DNA from: Clytia hemisphaerica
Lineage: Eukaryota > Cnidaria > Hydrozoa > Leptothecata > Clytiidae
DNA: 64,000 nt
NCBI GenBank assembly: GCA_902728285.1
Contig: CACVBU010001021.1
Coordinates: 1 to 64,000 of the forward strand
Direction of reading: 5' to 3'
Positions within the stretch are counted from its first letter, which is position 1. Each line of letters opens with the position of its first letter. Shown piece after piece: positions 24,401 through 35,380 of this stretch. The notes beneath the pieces were generated by a model, which saw nothing but the letters and a program-made list of their open reading frames with translations, was not told where the DNA came from and did no database searches. The position numbers were made by a program, and so were the translations under genes.

Positions 24401-27400
24401 GTCACGTTTTTCAGTCATAATTCATCAGCTGAGAAGTTATTGACTCAACTGAAACACCAACATGTTCAACTGCAAAACATTGTCAAAGAAAAAATGAAAA
24501 GTACTTCACTCTCATATTCAGTCCTATCAACTCTGGTGGAAGCAAGTCGTGAGAATGTTACGGAAACGGCAAACATTCTTACGGACGGTAACTCGAAAAA
24601 CAAAGTTTATCAGTAAGTATATTATAAAGTGTATTTAATGGAAAAATATACCGTATTTCCTCACAATACACGCTTTTTTATATAAGAATAACTTCTATAA
24701 GTTTATCAGGGTGAGATTTTAGAGTTAGAACAATAGGTCTATTGTTTAGAACAATAGAAAAATAAGAATAATGCTCACCCGCAGCCATAGTACACTATTC
24801 TTATTTAAAAAAAGCGTGTAAGCGCCGCAGCACCTATTTTCTTCTTGTGGTTTTAGGTGGGGCACTTGATAGAGGGATACCGGGTGCAGCAGAAAAAACT
24901 TTGGACGTTTGGCGAGCCACTGAGGCCGAACAAAGTCTTGTTTAGACTCAAAACCACTTTTATTAGAAAGAGGACATGCTAACTTAAATTTTGCGGTATA
25001 ACTTTTTAAGTTTGGTCAAGTAGTTGTCAAGTTATAAGCTTTTGAAGTTAAAATTCACTTTTCGAAAAGTGTGAAAAACACGTAATAAAAGGGTATTAAA
25101 TTAAGCATTTTTAAGCGTTTTCGATAAGAATTTTTTTCAAATATTTCTAAAAACTGACTATTTACTAAAAACTAACTATGTTGTAAACGAAAACTGCTTT
25201 TAAAAGTATTTTAACAATTAATTATGTCGTAAAAGTCGTTAAATAAGTCAAATACTGAGCTATTTTTTCATTATTTGCATAAATTTAATACACCTTTTTT
25301 TACGTGTTTTTTACACTTTTCGAAAAGTGAATTTTGACTTCAAAAGCTTATAACTTGACAACTACTTGACCAAACTTAAAAAGTTATACCGCAAAATTTA
25401 AGTTAGCATGTCGTCTTTCTAATAAAAGTGGTTTTGAGTCTAAACAAGACTTTGTTCGGCCTCAGTGGCTCGCCAAACGTCCAAAGTTTTTTCTGCTGCA
25501 CCCGGTACGCTTAATTCGAATTTGAGTTTCATCTATTTCTATGAATTTGATCGATTCATGGGTTAATATCCTTATATTAGAGAAGTTGTTCTCACTATAA
25601 AATCCAGGGACCCTAACAGGAGTTACTGACGTATGACTAAAATCGGCGGATCTGTGATCATTTTTCTTGATTTTCTAATAAACTCCTTATGCAACAAAAA
25701 AAAGAACAATAGCCCTTCATCCAAATTTAATGATTCTTATGAAAAAGAGAGTAGAGACAAAATGCTATTATCATTTTTGTGTTCACATCGATCTCAACAT
25801 CCGGTCGGAATTTACTTCATAACTCGAACGTCAACGTTCTTCAATCATCAATCGAATCTTTTTTGAATTTTTTGATAATATAATGTGAGTTTTATGAAAA
25901 CATTGTTAACCCTCACTTAGTATTATGCCATTTTACATATTACCATTTTACCAAAGATTTCCAAAATGGTACTTGATGCCTCTCTGCTTGAGGCTCAGCA
26001 ATTAAGAGAAGGATCAAGGGTAAATGGAGCAATCCAGGGGAAAAGAGTGGCGCCCTCCCCTACCTTCGGGTAGATAGCTATCGAAAGAGGAGCCTTCGGG
26101 TCGCCCTGGCTGCGGTTGCAGACTTACCTACTTATTATGCCATTTTACACTTATTTCTTTACTCGTACTCCCAGCCAAAAAGAAGAATCAATTACTACAA
26201 AAATTCCATGCTGTATGGTTACTGGTAGTACGCGTTGCTCACAAATGGCTCTACCGTTTTCTAGATATTGTCGTAACCGTATCCTTTTCACTTGTGATTT
26301 GTAACCCTTTGAGATTTTTGGGCTGTGTCTCTTCTATCTGAGCAACTTTTTATAAAGTCAAGATATTCAAATTTTTCAATTCAAGCAAGTAAAACAATTA
26401 GAATTTCAACGTAAAATTCGTGTATTATAAAACAGCCTTAAGGGTTTTGTTTTTACATAAGTGTTCTCGTTTCATATCAGACACATATTTCATGTCGGGA
26501 CAGTGTCTGCCTATTGTTTTATTATGCTTATATAAGCAAAAAATGTTTTTCTTTTCCTCTTTTTGACCAATCTTGCTCCACATCCGTGTCAATCTAATGT
26601 GAAAAAGCTTGTGAATTAAAATTGATGAGTAAGCAAACGATATCACTCTTATTTAAAATAAAATCTATAATTTAAATTTGAATTTTGAATTTAAAGCATC
26701 TTCTCATGTAATCTAAAGAGTCTGATAATGGAATCTCCGTGAAACAACATCATGACTTTTCCTTGACAATATTATGACCACTACTACCACAACCAGATAT
26801 AAACGAAGATACTGACCAATTGCTTTTCGTTCCGAAGAACATTGCATCATTGCAACGAAGTGATGTGCCCGGCCTTAAGATCTTCAGACCTGACCTCTTG
26901 CCAAAGGTATTATTTTCTAGCAGTGCTTTTTTAAACATTAACTCTTGTTCACACTTAAGGCTACCATCTCTTTTAAACCAAAGATTCGAAACTGAATCGT
27001 TTTCCACAAGTTTCATAAATTCAAAACTGGTGACAAACGCCCGATGCTTTTCGGGTGTTTCTGTAAAAAAAGATAACCTCATTAATATCAAGATTTGTTT
27101 TAGGTTTCTTTGCTTTGATTGACATCGCTTATTCTATTTCTGCGTCATAGGGGTTAAAAGCGAGTTCCTCTCTCAAAGCGAAACGAAAAGTGTGTCGAAA
27201 AAGCAACTGGAAAAGAAAAGGAGCTCAAAAGAAAACACCGAAGAAACCAACCAAACCCAAAACCACAGCTATCCAAGCTTCTTCGCAATCAAGTCAAGAA
27301 ACAACCTCGGAGATTGATTTATCTGACGTTCAACACCCGGATAACCTATCTATCGGAACACCACCCATATTGAGTGAATCAAGTAGTAGCTACACTGAGA

Positions 27401-28164
27401 GCGATTCTGAGTCAGATATTTTAACACCGGAAGAAGCATTCCGTCTACCACCCGGTAGTCTGTCCTATCCGCCTGGTTTGGATGATGAAGACTCCCTTAC
27501 CGGGATGCATCACACAGCCCGGGCATGTAATATAGCAGACGAGGAGGATGAGTTAATGAGATGCGGATCCAACTTCTCAATGGATAACGAAAAACAAGAC
27601 ATGATAACACGTGAATTATCTTCACCCACATTGAATCAGTTCTCGGAATTCGACCAATCACTGTTCGGTGCTGCCACCGCTTTTTCACCAACATCCGGCA
27701 GTGACGTCACATTACCTCATACGTCATCTTTGACTTCACCAAACCAAGAAATAACACCCTTGTCAGCCTCTTTTGGAACCAATCCAAAATATTCTTCAAA
27801 GAATCCATCACCCTTAAAAAATCATACAAATTCTCACACAGGGCACGGTTCAGTCACGACTCTCAAAATCACACCCTTAAACATGTCACCTCGTAAAGCA
27901 TCGTCTAAACTCAACGTTAGACCACCACTTTTGACATCACAATCCATGGTCAAACCTCCCTTAGTTAGCAATACTTTCACACAAAGCTCGTCAACTAAAG
28001 ATGAATCTTGGAATAAACAATATATGCAGATTGATAATTTTGGCGATCCAGATCTTTTGAATGACATTGCCATGGATGATGAAGAAACTCCATTAGAGAA
28101 AGTCAATCCTGATATTTTCTTTTCATCAGCTTTTCCAGTTACTACCACCGCATCTAATGATTAG
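21416..28164 (+). CDS. INO80D: INO80 complex subunit D
   Basis: Accessory subunit of the INO80 ATP-dependent chromatin remodeller, nuclear. Seven exons: 21416-21630, 21979-22337, 23929-24001, 24415-24612, 26175-26278, 26797-26906, 27151-28164; phases match at every junction, giving 690 aa. The start MFEGKNIHLSPIDGKPLCS and the following KLCRQRRLHNYAFCIRH and LEDTDSPFKQC match the family's N-terminal Cys/His potential zinc domain, closed by YCNKH in exon 2. A second such domain begins in exon 5 (CCMVTGSTRC...ALPFSRYC) but lacks its later cysteines in exon 6. A Lys-rich stretch opens exon 7, followed by a Ser/Thr-rich acidic tail. KANSL2 has related Cys/His domains, but the N-terminus and basic block favour INO80D. 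Exon 6 is the least certain. Introns carry five mobile elements; the 3' UTR region carries two more. Confidence 0.93.
21704..21868 (+). mobile_element. TACAGT...AACTCGAA MITE, copy 1 (INO80D intron 1)
   Basis: The left end CAGTGAAGTCTCTATAACTC follows a TA. The right end carries the imperfect inverted match GGTTCGAATTAAAGAGG. Internal TTCGAGTTAAAGAGAC units repeat. TA-flanked CAGT ends of this kind are typical of pogo/Tigger-like non-autonomous elements; that class is from memory. A second copy, inverted, lies at 56630-56790. Confidence 0.6.
22775..23897 (+). mobile_element. TGGACCTACC-family element, copy 2 (INO80D intron 2)
   Basis: Begins TGGACCTACCCCGGTGGAGG, followed by GTCCGTCCGTTTGTCTGTTA, and ends GGTAGGTCCA at 23897, only 31 bp before the exon 3 acceptor. 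The interior contains a direct duplication of about 560 bp, shown by repeated GTGACGGAGCCCGATTT and AAAACGCAT blocks. Confidence 0.8.
24669..24818. mobile_element. 150-bp TA-flanked MITE, GTTCTTATAAAAAA family
   Basis: The left end CACGCTTTTTTATATAAGAA and right end TTCTTATTTAAAAAAAGCGT are inverted and flanked by TA on both sides. It lies in INO80D intron 4. Related copies are scattered between 31 and 40.5 kb. Confidence 0.65.
24880..25505. mobile_element. 626-bp foldback with TA duplication (INO80D intron 4)
   Basis: The arms of about 240 bp are nearly perfect inverted copies, ends CCGGGTGCAGCAGAAAAAAC. TA flanks both sides (24878-24879 and 25506-25507), as with Tc1/mariner-type insertion. 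The central spacer is AT-rich with no open frame. Confidence 0.85.
25938..26132 (+). mobile_element. SINE-like retroposon with 17-bp TSD (INO80D intron 4)
   Basis: The 195-bp insert is flanked by a perfect 17-bp direct repeat TATTATGCCATTTTACA (25921-25937 and 26133-26149), the size expected for LINE-mediated retroposition. It contains ACCAAAGATTTCCAAAATGG, TACTTGATGCCTCTCTGCTT and GCTCAGCA, which recall a conserved SINE domain common in marine invertebrates (from memory). It also has two potential hairpins capped by TTCG (CTACCTTCGGGTAG, GAGCCTTCGGGTC). The downstream duplication ends 25 bp before the exon 5 splice acceptor. Confidence 0.75.
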
Positions 28165-28179
28165 TATGTTATTTTCCAG

Positions 28180-28504
28180 AAATACATTAGAACCCTGTGT
28201 GACAGCCCCGGTGAAACTCTTTCTTACATCGGGGATAAAAATTTCGATCGAAATCTCAATGGGCTTTTCCAGAAAAAAATTTGAAGGAGGTCATAACATT
28301 TTTTGGAAATTTACCCCCCGGACAAGGCAGGTTTTATAGATTTTTCACTACCCCCGGACACTTTATCCTCCACCTGGGGGGGGGCATGTACGAACATTTT
28401 CTGGAAGAGTCCAATAGAAGTTTTATTGTTCCAAGTTAAAAAAATTCACTTTTCACATTTTAAAAGGGAATGAAATGAATGTCAGAGGTCTCACCGGGTC
28501 TGTG
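28180..28504 (+). mobile_element. GGGGAT/CACCGGGTCTGTGA-family copy, with nested element
   Basis: Begins TGACAGCCCCGGTGAAACT and ends CACCGGGTCTGTGA, as in the copies at 38118, 44113 and 46325. It lies in the presumed INO80D 3' UTR. A second element (28260-28413) is inserted in it. Confidence 0.6.
28260..28413 (+). mobile_element. CCCCGGACA-family MITE, short copy
   Basis: The ends TGGGCTTTTCCAGAAAAAA and TTTTCTGGAAGAGTCCA are inverted. The interior retains only two CCCCGGACA units and ATCCTCCACC. Longer copies are at 49350 and 52640. It is nested in the previous element. Confidence 0.65.
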
Positions 28505-28964
28505 ATTTGGATTCAGTAATATACGTACACAAGAATGTTTTTTGGCTTGGAACAACAGCAAAACGAATAAATATTGACTTGTGTATTTTTCGAAGGGAGA
28601 ACTACTACGGTACCATATCTATCTACTTTCTTGCAAAACATTGTAATGATGTGAAAATACTTATCATATTGCCTGCTGAAGGCAAGTTAAGACTTGAGAA
28701 ATGATCCAGCTCGTACATTATGCTTTGATTTTACTTCAAGCAACTTAACTTTGTCAATTGATGCGTGAATGAGAAATGCCAGTAGGTTTCGAATTTGTAA
28801 GATTTTCTGCTTGAAGAAGTAAGTTTATATTATTTTCTTTTTTGGTAACAGCAAAATTATTAAATGCCTAAAATAAATGACCTGATATTAAAAAAATTCA
28901 ACATTTTTCAAAATTAAAGTGTTTGTGTATGACATAAGCGGAAGTAAATTGGGTACATTGATTT

Positions 28965-30056
28965 CTACATATTTTGCATTGGTTTTAATTCGATATTAAT
29001 TTTGATTTGAGATACATCCTGTACACAACCAACACGTTTTCTAGAACCTTTCTTTTTCTTAAACGACCGGTCTCGATCATTAACTGGTTTATCCGACAAA
29101 CATAATAATCGAGCAAAAGCCGCCCTATACCTCCCACTCGTCAATGCGTAAACGGGCGGATTAACCGCTGGGTTAGCGTAAGCTAACATTAAGGAAACTT
29201 TTATAGCGACTAATGGTACGATCGGTTCATCGCTTAACGTATCGACGACGTCAATGGTAGCTATCGGCATCAGGAGAACCGTGAACAGGAAAACAATGAT
29301 ACAAACACCTTTAGCGAGTTTCACTTCACGAGTTATTGTTTTCACTAAATGTACACCACGGGATTCCTTACGTGATCCGTTCCCGTTCCTGTTACGAGTT
29401 GTCGGAGACCGATCGTTGAGTTGAGTCTCAGATCGTAAGCGACTGTTCCGAGAGCTGTAAAGTCGTTGTAGAATAACCACATACATTATAAACATCAGTA
29501 AACATAGCGTGAAAAATGATCCGAATTCGATGAACAGTACATAGCTAGGACATAAAACAGTCGAGAAGGTGCAAACATGTATTCGATCGCTACCCAAACT
29601 GTCTTTGTCACCGATGATGATAAATGGAAATGTCGCAATCACCAGAGCATACAGCCATGAGAAAATAACAGCTATCAAAAGTTTACGTTTAGTCATCAAG
29701 CCTCTATACCGTAACGGAAATGTGATGCCAAGGAATCGGTCTAGTGTAATTAAAAACAAATTCGCATTAGATGATGTGAACACGAAAATAGTAATTGCAA
29801 CGCTAATTTTGCATTTCGAGATTCCTCCTGCTGCCCAGTTTAATCCAAAAAATTGACAAATTCTGATTGGTAGATTAATACACGTGATTAGAAAATCGGA
29901 GACGGCAAGATTGCAGATTAAGTAACTGGTATATGATCTCAATCTAGCATTCATAATGGTAGCTACAATAATAAGGAGATTGCCAACGATTGATATTAAC
30001 ATCAATAAGGATAGAATGGTGACTGATAAAATTGTTTCTTCAGTTTTGATATCCAT
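28965..30056 (-). CDS. Rhodopsin-family GPCR 1 (adenosine/melatonin-like)
   Basis: A single-exon, 363-aa seven-transmembrane receptor of the plasma membrane. TM1 spans residues about 11-35 with GN (25-26); TM2 has NLAVSD (49-54); the conserved disulfide cysteines are C82 and C162; TM7 ends NPPVY (299-303). The TM3 motif is DRF (106-108) rather than DRY, and TM6 lacks the usual CWxP, reading FLFTVLLMP instead. The third intracellular loop is long and basic. The C-terminus carries KKKKGSRKR. Ligand unknown; adenosine/melatonin-like resemblance is a general impression. Close paralogue of the receptor at 41.2 kb. Its 3' end faces INO80D 800 bp away. Confidence 0.9.
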   Translation of the reverse strand: MDIKTEETILSVTILSLLMLISIVGNLLIIVATIMNARLRSYTSYLICNLAVSDFLITCINLPIRICQFFGLNWAAGGISKCKISVAITIFVFTSSNANLFLITLDRFLGITFPLRYRGLMTKRKLLIAVIFSWLYALVIATFPFIIIGDKDSLGSDRIHVCTFSTVLCPSYVLFIEFGSFFTLCLLMFIMYVVILQRLYSSRNSRLRSETQLNDRSPTTRNRNGNGSRKESRGVHLVKTITREVKLAKGVCIIVFLFTVLLMPIATIDVVDTLSDEPIVPLVAIKVSLMLAYANPAVNPPVYALTSGRYRAAFARLLCLSDKPVNDRDRSFKKKKGSRKRVGCVQDVSQIKINIELKPMQNM

Positions 30057-30430
30057 TTCTCTACTATGCTATGGTGGTTCAATATTGGTTCTTCAGTTTG
30101 ATGTAAGTTTCATTTATTTATTTATTTCTTCTCTTCCCTTTCAATCCTTTTTATTTTCTTGGTCGTCGAATTTTGAAAATTGTGATTTTTATTTATATTC
30201 TAAATAAAAGGTTGAAGGTAATGAGTAAAGGTTATTAAATATTCTAGTCTAAATATACTGAATAAATTAACCGTAAAAGTCGTGACAATATTATATTACC
30301 TGTTGTCATACATCAAGATTCTTTTCTATGTCTTATGATCGAATTTTTGTGATTTGTTTTGGTAAATTTTTTTCCAAAGTACTCTATGATAATTTTGTTT
30401 ATTAATCCGATTTAAAGTCAAGTGTATCAC

Positions 30431-31651
30431 ATGCATGCATGTTCCGTTCAATCAATTTTTGACAACATTTTTGTTCAAAAAATTGAATTTCGATGATAAT
30501 ATTCAATTTTCAATTTTCGAGTTAAAAAATTGGAAATTGAATTTTGATTGAAAGTTTCAATTTTAGTTTTGTTTTTGCCAGAAATGAACTGAAATTTCCA
30601 GTATCATCTTTGATTTTCTAATATAAACTTCTTGCATTGAAAATTGAAAATAATATTTTCAAATACTGAAATTGTGTCGTGAAAAATTGAATTTGACAAA
30701 ACCAAACCAATTTGTAAAAAAAAACGTCTCGGATAAAAAAATTGAAAGTTGAAAATGATTTACAACCAGTTACAAAGAAGACGAAGGAAACAATAGTTTT
30801 ATTCAGTCTCTTCTTTGTTAGTCTAATTTTTCTCTACCTCAAGGAGTTAGGTCATTTGAAACCTTCTGATTACGCAGTACGTCAAAGCTCCCTTAATTGA
30901 CAGGTAGTTGTGCCACTGAGGTTGAAGAAATTTCATTCCTAACACAATCCTGTGTATCCTAAAGACTTTCTAAATAAGTTTTTTTAATAAGAACCAGTAA
31001 GTATAATTTGGCTCAGGCTGGGCTGTTCTTAATATTTCGAATTTTTCAGGCTTAAATTTCAGCCTCGTTTTCTTGTAAAATTGTTCTTATAAAAAAGGGC
31101 GTTGCTCAATAAAAAAGGCACACTGCAGGACTATGTTTGCAGACAAAGACCAAAGAGTATCTGAAGAGTATATATTACGTAAAGGAAATTTTTCCACGTC
31201 AAATTTATGTCATAGTGTATTTACCCAGAAGGAAATTAAACTGCAAAAGATCTGGGAACTAGACAGCAACAAACAATAAAACATTCTACTTTTTTGTTCT
31301 TTTTTGGTACACCGATGAAACACTGCTTGTTTTTAGAATCTGTTTTCATGGAAAAGCAAGCGTGATAAAATTGGTTTTGTTTTGTCAATTCAATTTTTCA
31401 TGACACAATTTTCAGTATTTGAAAATATTATTTTCAATTTTCAATGCAAGAAGTTTATATTAGAAAATCAAAGATGATGCTGGAAATTTCAGTTCATTTC
31501 TGGCAATAAACAAAACAAAAATTTAAATTTGCAATCAAAATTCAATTTTCAATTTTTAACTCGAAAATTGAAAATTGAATATTGCCATCGAAATTCAATT
31601 TTTTGACCAAAAATGTCGTCAAAAATTGAATGAACGAAACATGCACACACG
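30431..31651. mobile_element. 1.22-kb inverted-repeat element, 7-bp TSD
   Basis: Arms of about 280 bp (30431-30712 and 31367-31651) are inverted copies rich in AAATTGAA/TTCAATTTT. GTATCAC flanks both ends directly (30424-30430 and 31652-31658). The 650-bp centre contains a GTTCTTA-family fragment near 30980-31107 (AATAAGAACC ... GTTCTTATAAAAAAGG). It is non-coding and lies upstream of GPCR 1. Confidence 0.75.
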
Positions 31652-31904
31652 GTATCACCCTCTTTCTAAATCAAAATTTAAGATTGAGGAACTAAGTACT
31701 TCTTAAACTCCAAATAATACGTAATGCTTACACCCAATTTTAGTAGTCTTGAAAGGGACGTTTGCGAAAAGTCAAAGCGAAGAAAAAGGAAAAGCCTTTT
31801 TAAAGCTTTTTTAGCGTAATGAGAAATTTTCAATTTCTTCCTTGGAATTACCTCGTCACTCTTTGTGTCACCCTATTTTTAGAAAGAAGAACATCCAGTT
31901 CTAC

Positions 31905-32115
31905 AGGTTTTTTTATAAGAACAAACTTTATAAAAACGCAAGGCTTCGATGGTCAAAGTGTTAAGAACAAAGAACATTTCAAGAATTCACGGACTCGAAA
32001 ACACCAAATTTCTTAGGAGAATGGACAAAAATACTCACAAAATTGTGAAAATAAGAACATGTTAAGAACATTTTTAGGCTTCAAACTCAAAAAGTTAAGA
32101 ACAATCGGAAGGCTT
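31905..32115. repeat. GTTCTTATAAAAAAA-family fragment
   Basis: Starts TTTTTTTATAAGAACAAACT and contains several further AAGAACA units. Related pieces are at 24669, 30980, 33633-33685 with 33900-33985, 34045-34165, 38830-39200 and 40337-40425. Ends are unclear here. Confidence 0.4.
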
Positions 32116-32117
32116 TG

Positions 32118-33147
32118 GATGTACTCTTAGGTTCCAAATAAACGGGCCCCCCCGCTTGTTAATTTTTCGAAAATTTTCCACTCGGGTGAGTTAGGGTATG
32201 TCTATATTTTTAAAAATCACAAATCCCGAATCCGCGACCAATAGCACCCATTCTCAGGTATTCACTTATTAATTTTTAGATGACCTATACCTTAAGGTTT
32301 CATGACCCGGTTGTTACGTAATTAAATATTAACCTAAAAATTAATTATTAAAGAAAGTGTGAATTATGACGTCATAAAATTATGACGTCATAAATCGTAA
32401 ATTAGCTTTAACTCCATAAGTACATGTCAAATCGTTGTCAAATTTGGACCAAAGATGCATCTTAATGGTGCCGAACTTTTCAATAAAAATTTTTTTAAAG
32501 ATTTTGATGACGTCAGCAAAAAATGCAAAAAATCGAAAAACGCATTTTTTTGCTGACGTCTTCAAATTTTTCCAAAATGTTTTTTATAAAAAATGACATT
32601 TCAGTTAGATGCATCTTTGGTTAAAATTTGGGAAAGATTGAACATGTATTTTTAATATTATAGCGATTATACGATTCATGACGTCACCAAATTCGATCAA
32701 ATTATGACGTCACGATTACAATTTCTTTAATAATTAATTTTTGGGTTAATATTTAATTACGTAATATCGGATCCTGAAACCTTAAGGTATAGAGGTGCTT
32801 TAAAGCCCTAATTGGATCTCTGAATCTGGCTGCTATTGGTAGCGAAAACTTAGGGGAAACTGTTAGGTTTTTGAGACTTGCCCTAAGTCACTCGAGCAAC
32901 CCCCCCGGACCTTATTAGGACCCCCCCGTTTATTAATCTCTAAGAATATTTTCAGCTGTCAAAGAGAAGGCCCCTTATTTGCTCTAAATAGCCTGATTTT
33001 AGCCTCTTTTACCTTATTTATGTTTTTTCAGAAGTACAATTTCCAACCCCCCGGCCAATTAGGTCCCCCCGTTTATTAAAATCTAGAAAATTTCCAACCC
33101 CCCCGTTTATTCGAACCCCCCCGTTTTATTTGGAACCTAAGAGTACT
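32118..33147. mobile_element. 1.03-kb composite foldback with CRE-like sites
   Basis: The outer ends GTACTCTTAGGTTCCAAATA and its complement pair at 32118 and 33147. A second inverted repeat of about 330 bp per arm spans roughly 32180-32900 around a centre near 32540. Five full TGACGTCA palindromes lie in it: 32367, 32383, 32508, 32679 and 32705. The flanks have CCCCCCGTTTATT units repeated five times or more. It is non-coding. Confidence 0.75.
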
Positions 33148-33632
33148 CATAAAAAAACGTGTACGCTCTTTATTGTCTTAACAGGGCGTCAACCACGTTA
33201 GACCAAACAATGACCCATCGACTATCATGCATTCTTTCTTAAATAGAAAATCTGTCATATTTATTTTCGATGCCCGAATTTATTGTTTTCATAAAACTTT
33301 AGGTAATTTTTTTCAACTTTGTCCTGAAATCTTCCTCCTTTTAAAAGCTATAAAACTCAGCATACGCAATTTTTCGGTCAAATTGGAGGCAACATATTCC
33401 CTCAGTATTGTTCCTAGATAGATGTATATTTTCAATTTTAAATAAATTTTACTTTTCTTATCTTTCTTAAAACTTATCGTAGTTCAAAATCAAGAACGAA
33501 AAGTTCCCTTTTCCGTTCGATAAGTGTGACAAAGCTCAAAAGCCTCTTTCACGTCAGAAAGCTTTGTTTTTTCATGACCTCACGGTTAGAAAAATCTTTG
33601 TTAGTTGCTGTGTTTCACATTAGCAGACAGAC

Positions 33633-34165
33633 GTTTTTGATAAGAACATCCAAAAATTTTAAGCCTTCGGATGTTCTTTATTTTTTGGACCTACCTTGGA
33701 GGTCCTTTAATTTTACCTTCGTTTCGTCCGTTCGTCTGTTACCAGCTTTTCTCGCGATTGGCCCATTGCATTAGTCCTTTCTGATTTTTTGCACAGTGAT
33801 GCAAAATAGCAATACCTAAAAAGTGACGGGACCCGATTTTTGAAAAAAAAGAATTTTTTGGGCTAATTTTGGCCAGAAAGTGCCTGGTGTTTTAGAGCCC
33901 TTAAAACTTGTTTTTAACATTTCGACCATCCAAGCCTTATGTTCTTCTATAGTTTGTTTTTATAAAAAAAGGTAACGACTTGCATGAGCGGATGTTTCAT
34001 ACGTGATTTTAGTTTTTCTCCACTTTCTAGCTCTTTCGTACCCTTTTTTTTATAAGAACCAATAAAATTTTACTGAGGTTCGGATGGTCTTATTTTTTGA
34101 TACTTTGAGCCTCATATTGTTTTTATCATGTTTTCATTTATAGTCTATAAATAAGAACAGGATAA
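33633..34165. repeat. Cluster of GTTCTTATAAAAA-type repeats, one split by an insertion
   Basis: GATAAGAACATCC (about 33639) and TTATGTTCTTCTATAG (about 33935) look like the halves of one copy, separated by the TGGACCTACC fragment at 33686. A second copy follows at about 34045-34165 (TTTATAAGAACC ... AATAAGAACAGG). Confidence 0.45.
33686..33890 (+). mobile_element. TGGACCTACC-family fragment, copy 3
   Basis: The left end TGGACCTACCTTGGAGGTCC is followed by GTCCGTTCGTCTGTTACCAG and the GTGACGG.ACCCGATTT block. No right terminus is present, so the copy is truncated. Confidence 0.65.
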
Positions 34166-34220
34166 GAACAAACTGAGGGTGTAATTGAGGTTTTTTTGGC
34201 GTTATAACCAATTTTTACTA

Positions 34221-34513
34221 CCTTAAGGGAACTAATTTTGGCGGGAACTTATTTTTGCGAATTTCGTCTTAATTCGCCAAATCCGCGAAAACTAGTTCTC
34301 GCCAAAAAACTTTTTGTTTTTTTTGCCTAAATGAACCCTGAAATTCGTCAAAGTTGCTCAAAATAAGGCAAAATAGAACAAATTTACGCTGTCATTCGCT
34401 AGAATCATTTCCCGCTAAAATTTAAAAACTTCGCCAATCGCCAAAATAAGTTCCCGCCAAAATTGATATATTTTAGGATTTTTGCTGCCCGCCAAAATAA
34501 GTTCCCTTAAGGG
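34221..34513. mobile_element. 293-bp TA-flanked MITE, CCTTAAGGGAAC ends
   Basis: The left CCTTAAGGGAACTAATTTTG and right complement of CCCTTAAGGGAACTTATTTT are flanked by TA (34219-34220, 34514-34515). The interior iterates TTCGCCAAA and GGCGGGAAC. A diverged copy is at 45734-45931. Confidence 0.75.
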
Positions 34514-35380
34514 TACTTTGATCCCTAAATTGCTTGAAATTGAGTCATTCCAGGCTCAGCATCTCGTTGTTCTCATAAAATTGTTCTATAAAAGAAAAAA
34601 GTGTAAAAAGCAATGCAAAATTTTCACCAACAGCTTTCAAAACGGAAAATTGAAATAAAACTGTTCTCCTCTGTGTATCCAAAGTGAAAAACCATATTTC
34701 TAATCTAATCTTCTAAACCTAACCTCCTTCACAAAAAAAGTTCACTTTCTTTTCTATGTGACCATTGAAACGTTTTCACACATCGTGTGTTTTTCTTTGT
34801 GAGTGTTTTATTTTTTTTAAAGCTCGAATTCATAACCCTCTCTTGTGAATTTAATTGAAGATTTTGCCATCTCATCGTAAATGTACTAAATGTTATAAAG
34901 AAACGCGTTAATTTTTATTAACATAAAACTACTTTTCAAAAACAAATTTTTCGTTGATTATTAATTTCATAATAAATTTCACCCAAACCCTATCCGAAAA
35001 TCCATAGGTTCCACCTCCCCCCCCCAGAAATTTGGGGGGACCTAAAAAAAGTGTTAAAAAAGCCATGTACCTGGAAGTATACTTAAATTTAGGGGGTACC
35101 TGATATGTTCGGGGGTACCTGCATTTCACTAGTGGGGGCGGGGGGGGGGCGTTTTTTGTATGAAGTCATGGTGGCCTTGAATATCTTGAAACCCTTGAAA
35201 AATCAATATTATTTTGGGGATCCTTGATGTGCAAGATTTATACCCTTGAAACCCTTGAAATTCCAAATTTTGTGGCCATTTTCAGCCATTTTAACTTTTA
35301 GAAATACAAAATTTAAATGAGAAAACATACTTTTGGAACCCCTGAGATTCAAGGCGATATTCCACGCTCATTCTTACGTT

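Noticed and set aside
26750..27091. Antisense 114-codon frame as an independent gene
   Set aside because: It overlaps INO80D exon 6, which has good splice sites and matching phase on the plus strand. No recognisable domain. Kept only as a doubt in the findings.
21416..28164. KANSL2 as identity of the 21-28 kb gene
   Set aside because: Cys/His domains are shared, but the exact N-terminal pattern MFEGK.IH....KPLCS and the Lys-rich block after the second domain fit INO80D better.
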